Below are positions 48,077 to 60,743 of a stretch of 64,000 nucleotides of DNA, in pieces (the stretch's first letter is position 1; every line of letters begins with the position of its first letter). The notes under the pieces are model-generated. The model made no database searches. It was not told the DNA's origin and saw nothing but the letters and a program-made list of their open reading frames with translations. The position numbers and the translations under genes were made by a program. Origin of the DNA: Magicicada septendecula (taxonomy: Eukaryota; Arthropoda; Insecta; Hemiptera; Cicadidae); the NCBI GenBank assembly GCA_034769895.1, contig CM068373.1, positions 200,488,134 to 200,552,133 on the forward strand, read 5' to 3'.

Positions 48077-49482
48077 TGTAATCAAACAAAATATTATTTC
48101 TGTAGTAATGTTGTTACAATAATTTTAAATAATAAAAAAAAATTTTAAATTTATTTCAAAAAAAAAAAAATTTCTGAAAAAAGTTTTCAGGATAATTTGG
48201 TTCTTAAAATTTAGGAACTAATCGTGTTTACTGTTTGTAATTAGAAATGAAGTGGTATTATGTTTATTTTGGTAATAGTGTCACTTTCAGTAAATTTGTT
48301 AAAAGACAATCTGGTTAACTCCAAATCTAGGCGAAAGACGGCTCTCTTCTTCTTCTTCTTGAAACGTTCGTTGTTTCGTATATACCGCCTCTCGGTTAGT
48401 TGGGTTTCTTGATTAATTTACCTGTTAAGCCTTTTTATAAGAGAAATCAAATCCAAATTACAAAAAACAGAACGTTTATTAATAAAATAATTAATTTGTT
48501 CGATAAGAATCGAAGTTACAAAGTAGTATCGACTCACTCAGGGCCGGTCGATATAAAAAGTTTACATTAGTATTATAAAAATATGGTTCTTTAAACGGTT
48601 ATTTAAGATATAGCCAGAGAAGGTTATGGGCAGGAAAGTATAACACTTACAATTATAAAATGCCTTAATATTAAACAATACAATGTTATAATTAAAAATA
48701 ATAAAAGTATATATATGATTTTTATTCAAACCAAAAGCAGCCGAAGACAGTCGTTCTCTGCAGCTGACGGGATTAGTTGACGACGATTCACAAAATGGCC
48801 GACTGGCGCATGCGTAGTTAACGGATAACTTCGATGAAAGTTTTATTTAAATAAAGATGTCTTTTTTCCGTGTAAATGGTCTCAGCAATTGTATATGATT
48901 GTCCTGGATGTATTTGAGTGTCACTGGTGTATGGTGGAATAGTTCACTTGGTGTAAAATGTTGTTATTGGATATATCTCATTGGGTCTATGTGTGTCGGT
49001 TTTAACCTTAATTTTTCGTCAGTAAACTGTGTGATATTGGTGTTATTTCGATTAATTAGTCTTATGTGGTTCAGTTTATTGGTGGTACACTGTTCATATG
49101 TTAGCTTCACCGGTTCACAATAAAAAAATAGCTCAAAATAAGTTTTATACAAATTTTCACCGAACTCGGTTTATAACGTTAACCGCCATTACAGGTTACT
49201 TCTAGCAAATAATCACATTAAGTTCACTCGTCAACGTATAATAAAGAACTGTTCTCATTTCCTTCGTCTCCTGAAAATCTTAGCCTATTTAATATATCTT
49301 ATACATTGTTTCAAATTATCTTAGCTTTCGATACATTTTATTTTAATACACTATACTCAGAAAATAATTTCGTTATTAATTAACTGTACGAAATACTAAA
49401 TACATATTCGGTTTCTTTATTCTATTCTGCTTATTTTGATAATAATTAATATAGTGTTACAAAGTTTTCATTAAAAAATTAT
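48077..49482 (-). repeat. 5' LTR of gypsy, first segment
   Basis: Matches 36531-37935 with rare differences and then stops at the BEL insertion. The continuation is at 57119-57604 and 60744-62030. Confidence 0.93.
49478..49482. repeat. ATTAT target-site duplication of the BEL element, left
   Basis: ATTAT precedes the BEL LTR and recurs at 57114-57118. The uninterrupted LTR copy has ATTAT once (37931-37935), which is the empty-site proof. Confidence 0.9.
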
Positions 49483-49979
49483 ATGTACGGTAGCGCGATA
49501 ATTTCGCTTTCTAGGTTGGCTAATCTGCTTACTGCCTTGTTTCAATTTTTGCGTGTTAGGACTTTGCACAGTGTGTATCAAGCGCTCTCGGCGTTCGGTT
49601 CGCCGAATTTTTTCGCTGTCATTTATTGTCGACATTTAATGTAGGCTTTAGGCCTCATATTCTCGCTTATGGCCGACTAGGCCCGCTTCAATCTGATCCA
49701 AATTTATAATACTTGGCAACACGCATTATTAGCCGACCTCATTTCGATAAATTAAACTTTTATAATGTAACTAAGAAAGGCATTAAAAACAATTCAAATA
49801 CAGTCCACATCTTATCATTTTCTTCCCACTGAAGCAATGCATGTATTACTTATTATTTTTAACTAGCACGGAAGACCAGCCGACACGATTATTCATTTCA
49901 AGAAACATATTTACGCCCACGTGGGCCCAACACACAACATTTATTGGTCCACACGTGCCGGATCATTCTTCTCATTAAC
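49483..49979 (+). repeat. BEL 5' LTR
   Basis: Begins ATGTACGGTAGCGCGATAA and ends CTCATTAAC. The repeat boundaries set by the target duplication give A...C ends, one base off the usual TG...CA. A TGGTCACTCCGG string six bases beyond (49986) may be the primer binding site, but I cannot name the tRNA. Confidence 0.9.
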
Positions 49980-50261
49980 ATTTTTTGGTCACTCCGGACC
50001 TGGATTTTCCATCCAATATTTTCTACCACTATTTCTGGCCATCACGGGCGAATTAGCACGTCAGCTAATACGACCGTGGCGTGATTTGCATCGCCATATC
50101 GCTCGTCATCTTCAGACAACATATTAGCAAGTGCCTGCCAGCTACAGTGCTTACTCAAGGTGGTCATCTCTGCCAGCTGTTTGCCATCTTCACCAAGGAG
50201 CCGACGCTGCAGGACATCGCCAACAAGGTATCACCAACAACAGTGAAACAAGGTGCGTAAA

Positions 50262-51989
50262 ATGTCTGAAGAAGGCCTCAAGGTGCTGACCAGAAAGAGA
50301 GGCGGCTTAAAGTCCGCGATAGTGCGGATACAATCCGCGGTAAATTCATTTGACATAACTTTAAGTACAAAACATTTTCTAACTGTAAGACTGGATAGTC
50401 TCAAAAGCTTGGCCTCGAAGTACGACGAGGTACAGTCTGAAATAGAGCTCATCAGTAAAGACACGAGCGTTGCTCAAGCAGACCGAGTTGAGGTCGAAGA
50501 AATGATATATTCAACTGAAGCAAACATTTTGCAACTACTTGACACCTTTAATACTCAGACTGTGCCTCCCGTATTATCGACGCCCATGCAATTAAAGCCG
50601 ATAAGTTTGTCCTGCTTCTCAGGCAACATATTGGAGTGGCAACATTTTTATTCAATTTTTACCGATTTAGTGGATTCAAGATCTGATTTAACACCAGTGC
50701 AAAAATTACATTATTTACATTCCTCTGTGAAGTGTGAACCGTTAGATTTAATCAAATCATTACCTATTTGTAAAGAAAATTATGCAATAGCGTTGAATTT
50801 GCTGTCCGAAACGTATAACAACCCATTCATATTAGCTAAATACTATGTGCAAAACCTACTTCAGGTCAAGTCCACAGTAAAGGACTCGGTCCAAAGTTTG
50901 GCGGAGTTCACTAACACAATAACGTCTTTCGTTAATTCACTGGCAGCAATGAAGCTGTCACTGAATTTATTTGAATTTATAACCATACAGTTACTATCCA
51001 CCAAACTTGACCCTATTACTTTCAAACTTTGGAAGGAGTCAATAGACCCTGACAATTTGCCTAGCTTTCAAGACTTCACGCATTTTTTAAACTTACGCAG
51101 ACAGCTGTTAGAAAATACAATGTCTATTGAACCCGGACAGCAATTCAACAAACTTAATGTAAGACCTAACAATAAATACGAGAAGTATAGCTTAAGAAAT
51201 ACTGCTGGCAGCACTACATTTAAGAGCTATCATACAGCGGCAAATCATTATTCATGCGTGTGTTGTAAATCCAACCACCCGCTTTACATATGTAATAATT
51301 TTCGTGTATTAAGCACCGCTGAGCGGGGGCAAGTTGTTGCAAATCACAAATGTTGTAGTAACTGCCTTAGGTCAGGTCATCTGATGGCTAACTGTAAGAG
51401 TAAACAGGTGTGTAAAATCTGTTCAAAACGACACCACACATTGCTGCACGCAAATTACGTGCCGAAATTAACAGCTGCCAGCAGCAATTATTGCTCGTTT
51501 AAATTACAGTGCAAAAACAATGTTCTTTTATCCACAGCGGTTGTATCTGTCGTTGATCGGGCCGGCAGCAGGCATAGGGCTAGGGTGCTCCTCGACGCCG
51601 GTTCACAAATAAATTTCTGCACTAAATCATTTGCAAATAGGTTACAGCTCAAATTAGCCAAATCTAATATTCCAATCACAGGAATAAACAACACAGCGTG
51701 TTGCGCAACTGATATTGCTTCTATACGTATTATTTCTCGCTATCAGAGACATAGTTTCGAGGCGAAATGTGCCGTCTTATCTACCTTAACTCACAATCTG
51801 CCTTCAACCTCGTTTGATATTAACCAGTTCCACATTCCAAACAAAATTTTTCTGGCCGACCCAGATTTTAATATATCTTCGCAAATCGACATACTATTAG
51901 GGGCACAATTTTATCTGGATTTGATATTAGCCAATAAATACACACGCGGCCCCAATTTTCCCATCATTCAGGAAACAAAACTGGGCTAA
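50262..51989 (+). pseudogene. BEL gag and protease portion of the gag-pol frame
   Basis: I start at the first ATG (50262); three upstream in-frame codons lack ATG. The early part is helical with Lys/Arg-rich residues. A DUF1759-type capsid region follows (Leu-Ser-Cys-Phe-Ser-Gly-Asn-Ile-Leu-Glu-Trp near 50610). Three Cys/His clusters lie at about 51258-51430 (Cys-Val-Cys-Cys...; Cys-Cys-Ser-Asn-Cys...His...Cys; Cys-Lys-Ile-Cys...His-His), more than a single retroviral knuckle. Protease is marked by Leu-Leu-Asp-Ala-Gly-Ser-Gln near 51590. The frame closes at TAA 51987, just after Thr-Lys-Leu-Gly, where BEL polyproteins normally read through a conserved Trp-containing Gly-rich motif. The rest of pol continues in the same frame. 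Confidence 0.88.
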
Positions 51990-53300
51990 ATTTTGGCTGG
52001 CAATCTGCCCAAGCACTGCCACAACGAGGGTCCTGCTGTTTCGTTCCTAGCAAGGAACAACGACAGTCAAATTCTGCAATCTCTCGAGAGATTTTGGGAA
52101 GCAGAAACTATCCCTGACAATACCCCTGATAGCGAGTCGGCTTGTGAAGAGCATTTTGTGCGCTCTACTCAGCGCAACCACGAGGGTAGATTTATAGTGT
52201 GACTCCCATTCAAGTCTGATAATCCCCACTTGGGGGAATCTTACACGAGTGCCGAATCAAGATTCTTAAGCTTGGAGCGTCGATTTAGGCGAGATGCCAA
52301 GCTCGCTCGCGACTACGCGGACTTTATCAAGGAATACATGGATCTTGGGCACATGACACTCATCGATGATGGCGCTATCAATTTAGGAGCGTCAAATATT
52401 TACTACTTGCCTCACCATGCCGTGTTTAAACAGTCTAGCTTGACCACAAAACTGCGCGTTGTTTTTGATGGTTCGTCTAAGACTACTAATGGCCTTTCGT
52501 TAAATGACATATTGTTAGTAGGCCCCAATGTTCAACAAGATCTTTTTTCCATTCTTTTGCGTTTCCGCATACATAAGTATGTTCTTATTGCCGACATCGA
52601 AAAGATGTATCGTCAGATTCGCGTAGCTGAAGGGGATTGTCACTATCAACGCATTTTGTGGCGTGATTCTCCCCTCGAACCACTTAAACATTTCGCGCTG
52701 CGAACGGTAACCTGCGGCACGGCTAGCGCCTCTTTTTTGGCCACTCGTTGCCTTCTACAAATTGCTAGAGACAATCAGGCTTCCTTTCCCCAAGCGGCTT
52801 TAGCCATAACCAACGATTTTTATGTCGACGATCTACTTACCGATTCGGACACTATCCCTAATCTAACCAAGCTGAAATCAGATCTAGGTGCGTTACTTGG
52901 TCAATATGGTTTCACGTTGCACAAATGGGCATCAAATGATCCCACAGCGGTCGCAAATCATCACAATTTTTCACGACCCCTAAATAAACAGAACAATGTG
53001 CGTACCCTGGGCATTCTTTGGAACAATACTGCCGATTCATTTTTGTTTGACATCAAACTATTTCCCGTTGATTCTAGCATATCCAAGAGAAAAATTCTTT
53101 CAATTATTGCTGGAATATATGATCCTCTTGGTTTAATCGGTCCAGTTGTCTTTTTGTATAAACATTTCATGCAGCGACTTTGGCTTTGTAAGCTTGGTTG
53201 GGATGAACCGATTTCCGGTCAGTCACTTTCGGATTGGCATTCTTTGTGCGACAAGTTGATTCTGATTGGCAAGATCTATTCTCGCGATCTATTCGTTGCA
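51990..53300 (+). pseudogene. BEL reverse transcriptase
   Basis: The same frame as gag continues through a connector (51993-52199), is stopped by TGA at 52200-52202, and resumes. RT motifs are Val-Val-Phe-Asp-Gly-Ser-Ser-Lys (52470), Ile-Ala-Asp-Ile-Glu-Lys-Met-Tyr (52590) and the catalytic Phe-Tyr-Val-Asp-Asp-Leu-Leu (52820). Tyr-Asp-Pro-Leu-Gly-Leu (53120), a BEL/Pao signature at the RT-RNase H connection, is also present. The frame is lost at about 53.27-53.29 kb. Copying element RNA into cDNA is the family role. Confidence 0.88.
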
Positions 53301-55387
53301 AGCGTGAGGCAGCTACAGTCCAATTGCATGGTTTCTCGGATGCTTCGGAGAGAGGGTTTGGCTGTTGTATATATATATGAGTCATTTATCAAGATTCTAC
53401 TGCCTCCTGTCGTCTCTTGTGTTCCAAATCTCGCGTGGCTCCCCTACGCCAGGTGTCATTACCTCGCATCGAGCTCTGCGCTTGCTTGTTATTATCGCGA
53501 CTCATATCTAAGGTTATTCCTGCTCTTTATTCGTTTGTTGATAATGTACATTTGTATTCTGATTCCATGGTGGCTCTTTACTGGATTCATGCGCAGTCTA
53601 CGCGTTGGAAAACATACGTCGCTAATCGGGTTGCTGAAATTCAGCGTCGTACGCAAACTTATACCTGGCATCACATTGATTCGCGACACAATCCTGCTGA
53701 TATTATATCTAGGGGGTGTCTCCCAGACGTCCTGCGCGATTGCTCGCTTTGGTGGCACGGTCCTGACTGTCTGTCTCAATCGTCAGAATCTGATCCCTTC
53801 CCATCCTTCGTACCGGCCACTCCGTCGTCTTCTGAGGTCACCGCGGAAGAGAAAAACACACATAACCTTTCGCTAATGTCTACCTTGGCTGTCGACTTAT
53901 CGTTGGACTTTTCCTCGTTGCACCGGCTAACGCGTGTATACGCTTACTGTTTTCGGTTCATCAGAAATATTAGGCACTCATGTGCGGACAAACTTTCGGG
54001 CGATCTGACCCCTGTAGAAATTCATCAGTCTCTCAACTTCTTCATAAAACAGTCTCAGTCGATCCACTTCACAAACGAAATTAATTGTCTTCGGAACGGA
54101 TCTTCTGTTTCCATTAGGAGTAAGTTGGCTTCTCTCGACCCGTTTCTTGACGTTTCTGGAGTGATACGCGTGGGCGGACGATTGCAGCATTCCCAACTAC
54201 CCTACGATTCGAAACATCCTGTTGTACTACCCCCATCGGCGCATATTACACGCCTTATCATTGAAAGTGAACACATTCGTTTACTACACGCTGGTGCTCA
54301 ACTCGTGCATCATTCACTGCGTCAACGTTGGTGGATTGTTAATGCCCGGCTAGTCATCCGCTCCATTATTCGAAAGTGTCTCAAGTGTATCAGGTTTAGT
54401 GCCACACAGCAGGTTCAGAGACTTGGTATTTTACCATCCCCTAGAGTCACTCCTTCTAGGCCGTTTCTATTTTGCGCGGTTGATTATGGTGGTCCCTTCA
54501 TGATTCGGCATGGCGGGCAGAGGTCTAGAACTCTTTCTAAGGCTTACGTATCTTTGTTTGTTTGCTTATCGACTAGGGCTATTCACTTGGAATTGGTGTC
54601 CGACCTTACGGCCAGCGCGTTTATAGCCGCATTACGTCGTTTCATGGCACGTAGGGGTATACCCAGTCAACTGTACTCCGACAATGGCACAAACTTCAGG
54701 AAGGCTCGCACCATCTTACATGATATTTACAACTTTTGGCACAATAAGGATGCCGTCCCTTCGATCAAGTCATTCACATCCTCTCAGGGGATATCATGGT
54801 CATTTATTCCGCCCTCCTCACCTCATTTCGGTGGCCTTTGGGAGAGGGGCATAAAGAGTTTGAAATTTCATCTGCGCCGCGTGGTGGGCAAATCTATACT
54901 CAACTTCGAAGAGTTCACGACCGTTTTGTCTCAGATAGAGGCATGTCTGAACTCTCGACCTTTATTTGCTATCTCTTCAGATGTTAACGACCCGGTGCCA
55001 CTTACACCTGGCCATTTTTTGATTTGCGCGCCCTTAACGGCGATTCCGGACCCAGACCTTTCTCACGTTCCTGTTTCTCGTCTTGGGCGTTGGCAACTTC
55101 TTCAGAGGTTTGTCCAGGGCATTTGGAAGGCGTGGTCTCGCGATTATTTGCACCAGCTGCAGCAGCGTCACAAGTGGAAGTTCGCCAAGGATAATGTTTC
55201 CATTGGTGATTTAGTTTTGCTTATTGAGGATAATTTACCTCCATTAGCCTGGAAATTTGGCGTAATTATCGCCACATTTCCCGGCCCAGATAACTTGGTT
55301 CGTGTCGTGGACATTCGCACGCCTACGGGTGTTTTGCGGAGACCAATACATAAATTATGTCTGTTGCCGGCGCGAGACGAGATTTGA
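53282..55387 (+). pseudogene. BEL RNase H and integrase
   Basis: In the shifted frame the homology resumes with Val-Gln-Leu-His-Gly-Phe-Ser-Asp-Ala-Ser (53320), the start of BEL RNase H. It is interrupted by TGA at 53378-53380, then open to TGA 55385. RNase H continues with Arg-Ile-Glu-Leu and Tyr-Ser-Asp-Ser. Integrase has its zinc domain (His...His...Cys-Leu-Lys-Cys, about 54270-54390). The triad is complete: Asp in Ala-Val-Asp-Tyr-Gly-Gly-Pro-Phe, Asp in Tyr-Ser-Asp-Asn-Gly-Thr-Asn-Phe, and Glu in Gly-Leu-Trp-Glu-Arg-Gly. A DUF5641-like end (Pro-Leu-Ala-Trp-Lys...Arg-Arg-Pro-Ile-His-Lys-Leu) closes it. Integrase itself carries no break. Confidence 0.9.
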
Positions 55388-56615
55388 CATTATGATTACT
55401 TAGCACAATGCTATTTTTATTTAGCCATTGGCTTATTACTTATTACGACCATTTGGTCAACATAATTGTGATGAATTATCACAATATTTTCTTATCAATT
55501 TTGCGCCATTGCATGTTTCTATAATTATCACAGTTTTGGTGGTATCTTAATGTTTGTATTGTATGTTAATTTGTGTGGCATACTATGTCCTACACATTTT
55601 CATTTGATGTTATGGGTATATTTCATGTTTTTGGTGGTCTCATTTATAAAATGTTATTACATAATATTCGCATGTCTTGCAGCTAAGCAATCATGCATTC
55701 ATTTCTTTATATTGTTGCTAATAAATATGTATTATTCTGTGAATGTCTTTAAATTGTTAAATTGTTTCTGTGATTTCAGTATTGTATTGTTATTTGACAT
55801 TGCAATTATTCATCTTGTAATTATTTAAATTATTGTTATTGTATTCACATAAATTGTGTCTATGTAAAAAACTATTGCTTGCGTCTGCCGTATGTAACTG
55901 CCACGTCTAGATTTATTTTATATTGTATTTTATATTGTATTCATTTGCAAGTAAGTATGCACAATTCTTTTTACTTAAAATTATGACATACATGTCATAT
56001 CTGGGCTTGCATTCAATCAGCATCTAGCTGGTTCATACGTTATTACATATTGTAAGTTCCTGAAACTTCAGGAACAGCATGACTAGGTCAATACATGCCG
56101 CCCTGCTAAATATACGATTGAACATGCAACTGCAACATGTTCAATAACAATTTTGTTCATGTAATGAACTCTCTGTACAGGCCCACGGGCCTCAATTAAT
56201 TTTACAGTAACCATCTATGACATGCATAGGGTTACCAGCTATCGGTCCATCATGTGATGAGCTTCCGATCATGCATTAAATATTGTATAATTATGTATTT
56301 TTCTTTCATGTTTTATAATCTTATATACTGCACACACTTGTGTCAGTAATATTGGTCAAACCAGACTTTATTCATATATGAAACAGCTGTTCGCCAACCT
56401 TGGCCTACAACCGCCTATCTCTAGGCTTATCTTATGCATGCTTATCTCTAAACTAGTGACGGACTGCCGTTATCTAATCTCATAACTCAAGGTTCAACTC
56501 GGCCTTGAAGCTAACTATCATTATTAAGAAACTGTACTCTTTTAAATTAAATTGTAAAATGTATCATAATTTATTAAAAAATGTTAAAGTATCATTTGAT
56601 TTTGACGGGCAGCTT
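55388..56615 (+). other. BEL 3' non-coding region
   Basis: AT-rich, 1.2 kb, no env. A 92-residue hydrophobic frame at 55550-55828 has no start context or motif. A hairpin ATTGAACATG...CATGTTCAAT lies near 56116-56143, and CCTGAAACTTCAGG near 56058. Confidence 0.7.
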
Positions 56616-57113
56616 ATGTACGGTAGCGCGATAATTTCGCTTTCTAGGTTGGCTAATCTGCTTACTGCCTTGTTTCAATTTTTGCGTGTTAGGACTTTGC
56701 ACAGTGTGTATCAAGCGCTCTCGGCGTTCGGTTCGCCGAATCTTTTCGCTGTCATTTATTGTCGACATTTAATGTAGGCTTTAGGCCTCATATTCTCGCT
56801 TATGGCCGACTAGGCCCGCTTCAATCTGATCCAAATTTATAATACTTGGCAACACGCATTATTAGCCGACCTCATTTCGATAAATTAAACTTTTATAGTG
56901 TAACTAAGAAAGGCATTAAAAACAATTCAAATACAGTCCACATCTTATCATTTTCTTCCCACTGAAGCAATGCATGTATTACTTATTATTTTTAACTAGC
57001 ATGGAAGACCAGCTGACACGATTATTCATTTCAAGAAACATATTTTAAGCACACGTGGGCCGAACACACAACATTTATTGGTCCACACGTGCCGGATCAT
57101 TCTTCTCATTAAC
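56616..57113 (+). repeat. BEL 3' LTR
   Basis: Direct repeat of 49483-49979 with about ten differences, most in the last 100 bp. Preceded by GACGGGCAGCTT, a weak purine tract. Confidence 0.93.
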
Positions 57114-57118
57114 ATTAT

Positions 57119-57604
57119 GTTTATTACATTTCTGGAAGGTAGGCCTAATTTGATATTTCCTGTTGTCTAAGCAAATAATAGCCATTTTCCCTGATATAAT
57201 TATTATTCTATTAAATCTGAAATTGATATAATTGTCTATTCTTACTTAATTTCTTGCAATTTAGTTTATTAATGATTATTTTTAAATACAATCCAATTGT
57301 CTATGACTCCTCCTCTGATAATCTCAGTTAGTACATTCCATTTTTATGTATAATTTTATTAGATAAATAAGTAATTTTGCTTATCTGCTGACCATATCTT
57401 TATAAAGTATTATTTACATGGTATACTATTTGTTGGGTTTATCTTGCATAAATATTGTCAGTTTAACTGGCTTATAAGACTAGATTTATTAATTATTTTG
57501 CAGTTTAAATTCATTATGTGGCCTAGATTTGATGTGTTGCTATTTGCAAAATTTTTACTAATGTAGTTAGTTTATACCCTTCTCTGACTTTTTATCCTTA
57601 TATA
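57119..57604 (-). repeat. 5' LTR of gypsy, second segment
   Basis: Continues the LTR after the BEL target duplication and matches 37936-38420 up to the LINE insertion point. Confidence 0.92.
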
Positions 57605-60600
57605 TAATAATATAATAATAATATTTATTACCAATTTTCCTTTACATATAATCAAAATTATACAATAAAGGACCTATAGGGGGCATAAATGCCCGTACAT
57701 AGGTTGGTCCTTAGAATTAATATTTATATACTTAATACTAATTGTGAGTTTTACCTCACCGATCATAGTAAATATTAAAAATAAATTATTTTTCAATTTT
57801 AACAAAATTTTAGTTTGTACTATAACACAATTCAATAAATAAATGAAAAAAAAGAGAAAAAAAGGTCCATATCATAATAGACTGTTTTTTTGATTATTCA
57901 ATAACAATGTTCCTAACTTTTTCTTTGATTTTTTTTAAGCACTTTTATATTTACACTTAGATTTTTCAGTTCATTAGGTAATTCATTAAAATATTTTATG
58001 GCATAATACACATAGCTTCTTTGCCCAATACTTAATAGGTGTCGCGGCAATATAATATTTTTATACCGTGTGTTGATTCGATTTTGCAAAAACTCACTTT
58101 TTAGATCATTGTATTGATAAACTATACAAACACCTGTTTAATATTTAATGGTTTATTCGAATCTTGTTCATTGACTCCTATAATTTTAAGAATACACTTT
58201 TGCAGCCGATCCAATGCGTCTAGAGATGATTTATATAGACCCCCCCAGGCTATGATAACATACCCTGCCACACTATGGAATAGTCCATAGTATATTTGTA
58301 TTAGTCGCTTTTTTGATAAAATTTGTTTAAGTCTGTAAAAAACGTAGACTAAGTATTTGGTTTTTTTTACAATGTTAGCCACATGTACATCCCACTTCAT
58401 GTTAAAGTCATATGTTATTCCTAGATATTTACTAGATTTAACTCTTTTCAATTTTTGACCATTTATCTTAATTTCAAAGTCATGCGGAACAGAGTCTCTA
58501 TAATTTCCAAAGGTGATAAAAACAGACTTGCTTATGTTGAGTACTAGATTATTGTGATAGAGCCAAGATTATATAATATCTAATTTAGTTGACATATCTG
58601 TAGCAAGTTCAGGCCATGTCTTTGCTTTCATTGGTACTGCTGTATCATCAGCATATGCTATTAATACATCTTGTAACACTAGTAAGTCATTGATATATAA
58701 AATAAACAATAAAGGTCCTAATATAGAGCCCTGGGGCACTCCAACATTTGTTTTAATAGGCTGACTTCTAGTCCCATTCACCTTTACAACTTGTGTCCTG
58801 TCATGTAAATAACTGGCTATCAGGGATAAGCTTACACCTCTTATTCCCATATTCTGTAATTTGGATATAAGTATGCCATGATCGACAGTGTCAAAAGCTT
58901 TGGAGTAGTCCAAGAAAGTTACAACAGTTGGTATGCTAATACTTAGATTTTCATAAATAAATTTGCTAAGTAGGGCTATAGCATCATCTGTACCTTTCTT
59001 CTTGAGAAAGCCAAATTGTTTAGCACTTAACAGGTTATGGTTCTTTACAAATTTAAATAATCTGGTAAAAATAATTTTTTCAAAAATCTTAACTGGATTT
59101 GATATCAGTGCGATCGGTCGATAATTGTTAACCAAACTTTTTACACCTTCCTTATATATAGGACAAATTACAGCTTTCTTAAATTGATATGGACATGTAC
59201 CTTGTATCATAGCAGTATTAATAATGTGAGTCAAAGCAGGAGTTATGAACGGAGCAGCTAGCTTAACTGTATAGGCATGAATTTCATCACACCCACCAGG
59301 TTTATTTTTGAGTTCACGAATAGTTTGGTAAACTTCTGACTCATTTGTTGGTGTTAGAAACATAGTATGCTGATTAATTGATATATCTGGTATTTCATGC
59401 TGCAGAATAGGAGGAGTCGCACTTTCATTCAGCCTAGATACTATTGTGCTGAAAAATTCATTAAAATAATTAGCCTTTGTCCAGTCATTGCTGTTAAGTT
59501 TATTATTAATCAAAATATCATTTATTTGTCTATTTTTTGAATTACGATCCAATTTTAGATGAACATATCTCCACATTTTTTTAGAATCAGCGTTTTGTAG
59601 TTGTTTTTCTTCATGCCTATTTTTAGCAGTCCTAAGTAATGATGTAAGTCGTTTTTCGTAATTTAAGTACAGCTCTTTTTTTAGCAAGTCATCTTGACTA
59701 TTCTTCCAGGCTTTATATAATTTGTTTTTGTTATTAACTGAATTAATGAGAGCAGGGGTAATCCAGGTCTTTCTTGGTTTTTGAATTTTTGGCCTAGTTT
59801 TGTGTGAAAGTTCATTGATAGTTTGAATCTTGTTTATTAACAATTCTAATGCTTCATTGTTATTTGGTGTATTACAGACTTGTTGCCATTGTTCTGAAGC
59901 ACACAGCTCCAAAAATCTTTTTTTGTTTATTTCAAAAGATACTGTAAGTTTGCATTTTATGTTGTTTCCATGTAGTGATATTAAAACGGGGTAGTGGTCT
60001 GTGGTTGAGTCAATTAATTTACCAGATTTTGCTGTGTATATTCCTTTCATGAAAATATGGTCAATGCAAGTTCCATCTTTATAATTCTTTATAGGATGAG
60101 TACAAGTATTTATCATCGATTCATAACCATTTTGCAGTAATTGGTAGAAATAATCCTCAGTTTTTTCATTAAACTCAATGAGATCTAAGTTAACATCACC
60201 CAAAATCATGTGGTTTGCAACAGTTTTGTTACTTAAGATAAATTTTTCATGATCTTTAATGAATTTGTCAATCTGATAATCATGACAACGATATAGTCCA
60301 GAAATTTTGAAAATACTTTTATTTGTTAATTCTATGAGCAGACTAGTGATTTTTAAATCATTAAATTGTTCATTAATGGTTTGATACTGTAGGTTACTTT
60401 TTACATAAATAATCACTCCATCTGCTTTATTTATTCTGCTGTTATTTTTAAAATGTGTATAACCTGTTATATTTATAAGCTTAATATTATCCATGAGCCA
60501 AGCTTCAGTGCATATTATCACATCTGGTTTATGTTTAAAAGAACTTAACATAGTTTCAAGTTTTAAAATATTTTTCTGTATACTTCTGATGTTGACATGT

Positions 60601-60738
60601 AGGGTCAGAAGCTCAGAGTCACAAAAAATGGGGTTGAGATTTATCTCTTCTGTATTATTAAAAATTAATTCATCATTAAGGTTATATTCTTGTATTTCCA
60701 TAAAAAATTTATTTATAGGTTAATTTTGATTTTTGATA
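57605..60738 (-). mobile_element. Non-LTR retrotransposon (CR1/Jockey-like LINE), probably 5'-truncated
   Basis: The insertion splits the gypsy 5' LTR between CCTTATATA and CTTTATTAAC, continuous in the other LTR at 38411-38430. ATATA flanks both sides (57600-57604, 60739-60743), so the duplication is at most 5 bp and blurred by the AT-rich tail. The minus strand has a 37-bp leader, one endonuclease-RT ORF, a 500-bp 3' region and a tail of ATT/ATA-type repeats. No gag-like ORF1 is present, which suggests truncation just upstream of the pol start. I place it among CR1/Jockey-type clades. A finer clade needs a tree. Confidence 0.85.
58122..60701 (-). pseudogene. LINE endonuclease-reverse transcriptase, one in-frame stop
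   Basis: The ATG at 60701 opens a frame of 710 residues. An apurinic-type endonuclease covers about residues 30-240 (Leu-His-Val-Asn-Ile-Arg-Ser, Cys-Thr-Glu-Ala-Trp, Ile-Leu-Gly-Asp-Val-Asn, Thr-Asp-His-Tyr-Pro-Val). RT covers about 450-710 with Asn-Tyr-Arg-Pro-Ile-Ala-Leu, Leu-Asp-Tyr-Ser-Lys-Ala-Phe-Asp, Gly-Val-Pro-Gln-Gly-Ser and the catalytic Tyr-Ala-Asp-Asp. A TAA at 58569-58571 interrupts it. The same frame continues through Lys-Tyr-Leu-Gly-Ile (58430) to 58122, after which the C-terminal Tyr-Phe-Asn-Glu-Leu-Pro motif appears in another frame near 57990. The family nicks DNA and primes cDNA at the nick. Confidence 0.88.
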
Positions 60739-60743
60739 ATATA

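Larger units (their letters stand above)
49483..57113 (+). mobile_element. BEL/Pao retrotransposon, complete but broken
   Basis: Two 497-498-bp LTRs (49483-49979, 56616-57113), about 98% identical, flank a gag-pol region 50262-55387. The order is Gag with DUF1759-like and zinc knuckles, protease DAGSQ, RT, RNase H, integrase and a DUF5641-like end, as in BEL/Pao. The insertion target is the gypsy 5' LTR, with a 5-bp ATTAT duplication. Lesions in pol are TAA at 51987, TGA at 52200, a frameshift near 53.28 kb and TGA at 53378. There is no env. Confidence 0.95.

Noticed and set aside
55550-55828. env-like membrane gene in the BEL element
   Set aside because: The 92-residue frame is hydrophobic only because of T-rich DNA. 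There is no signal peptide context, cleavage site or anchor.
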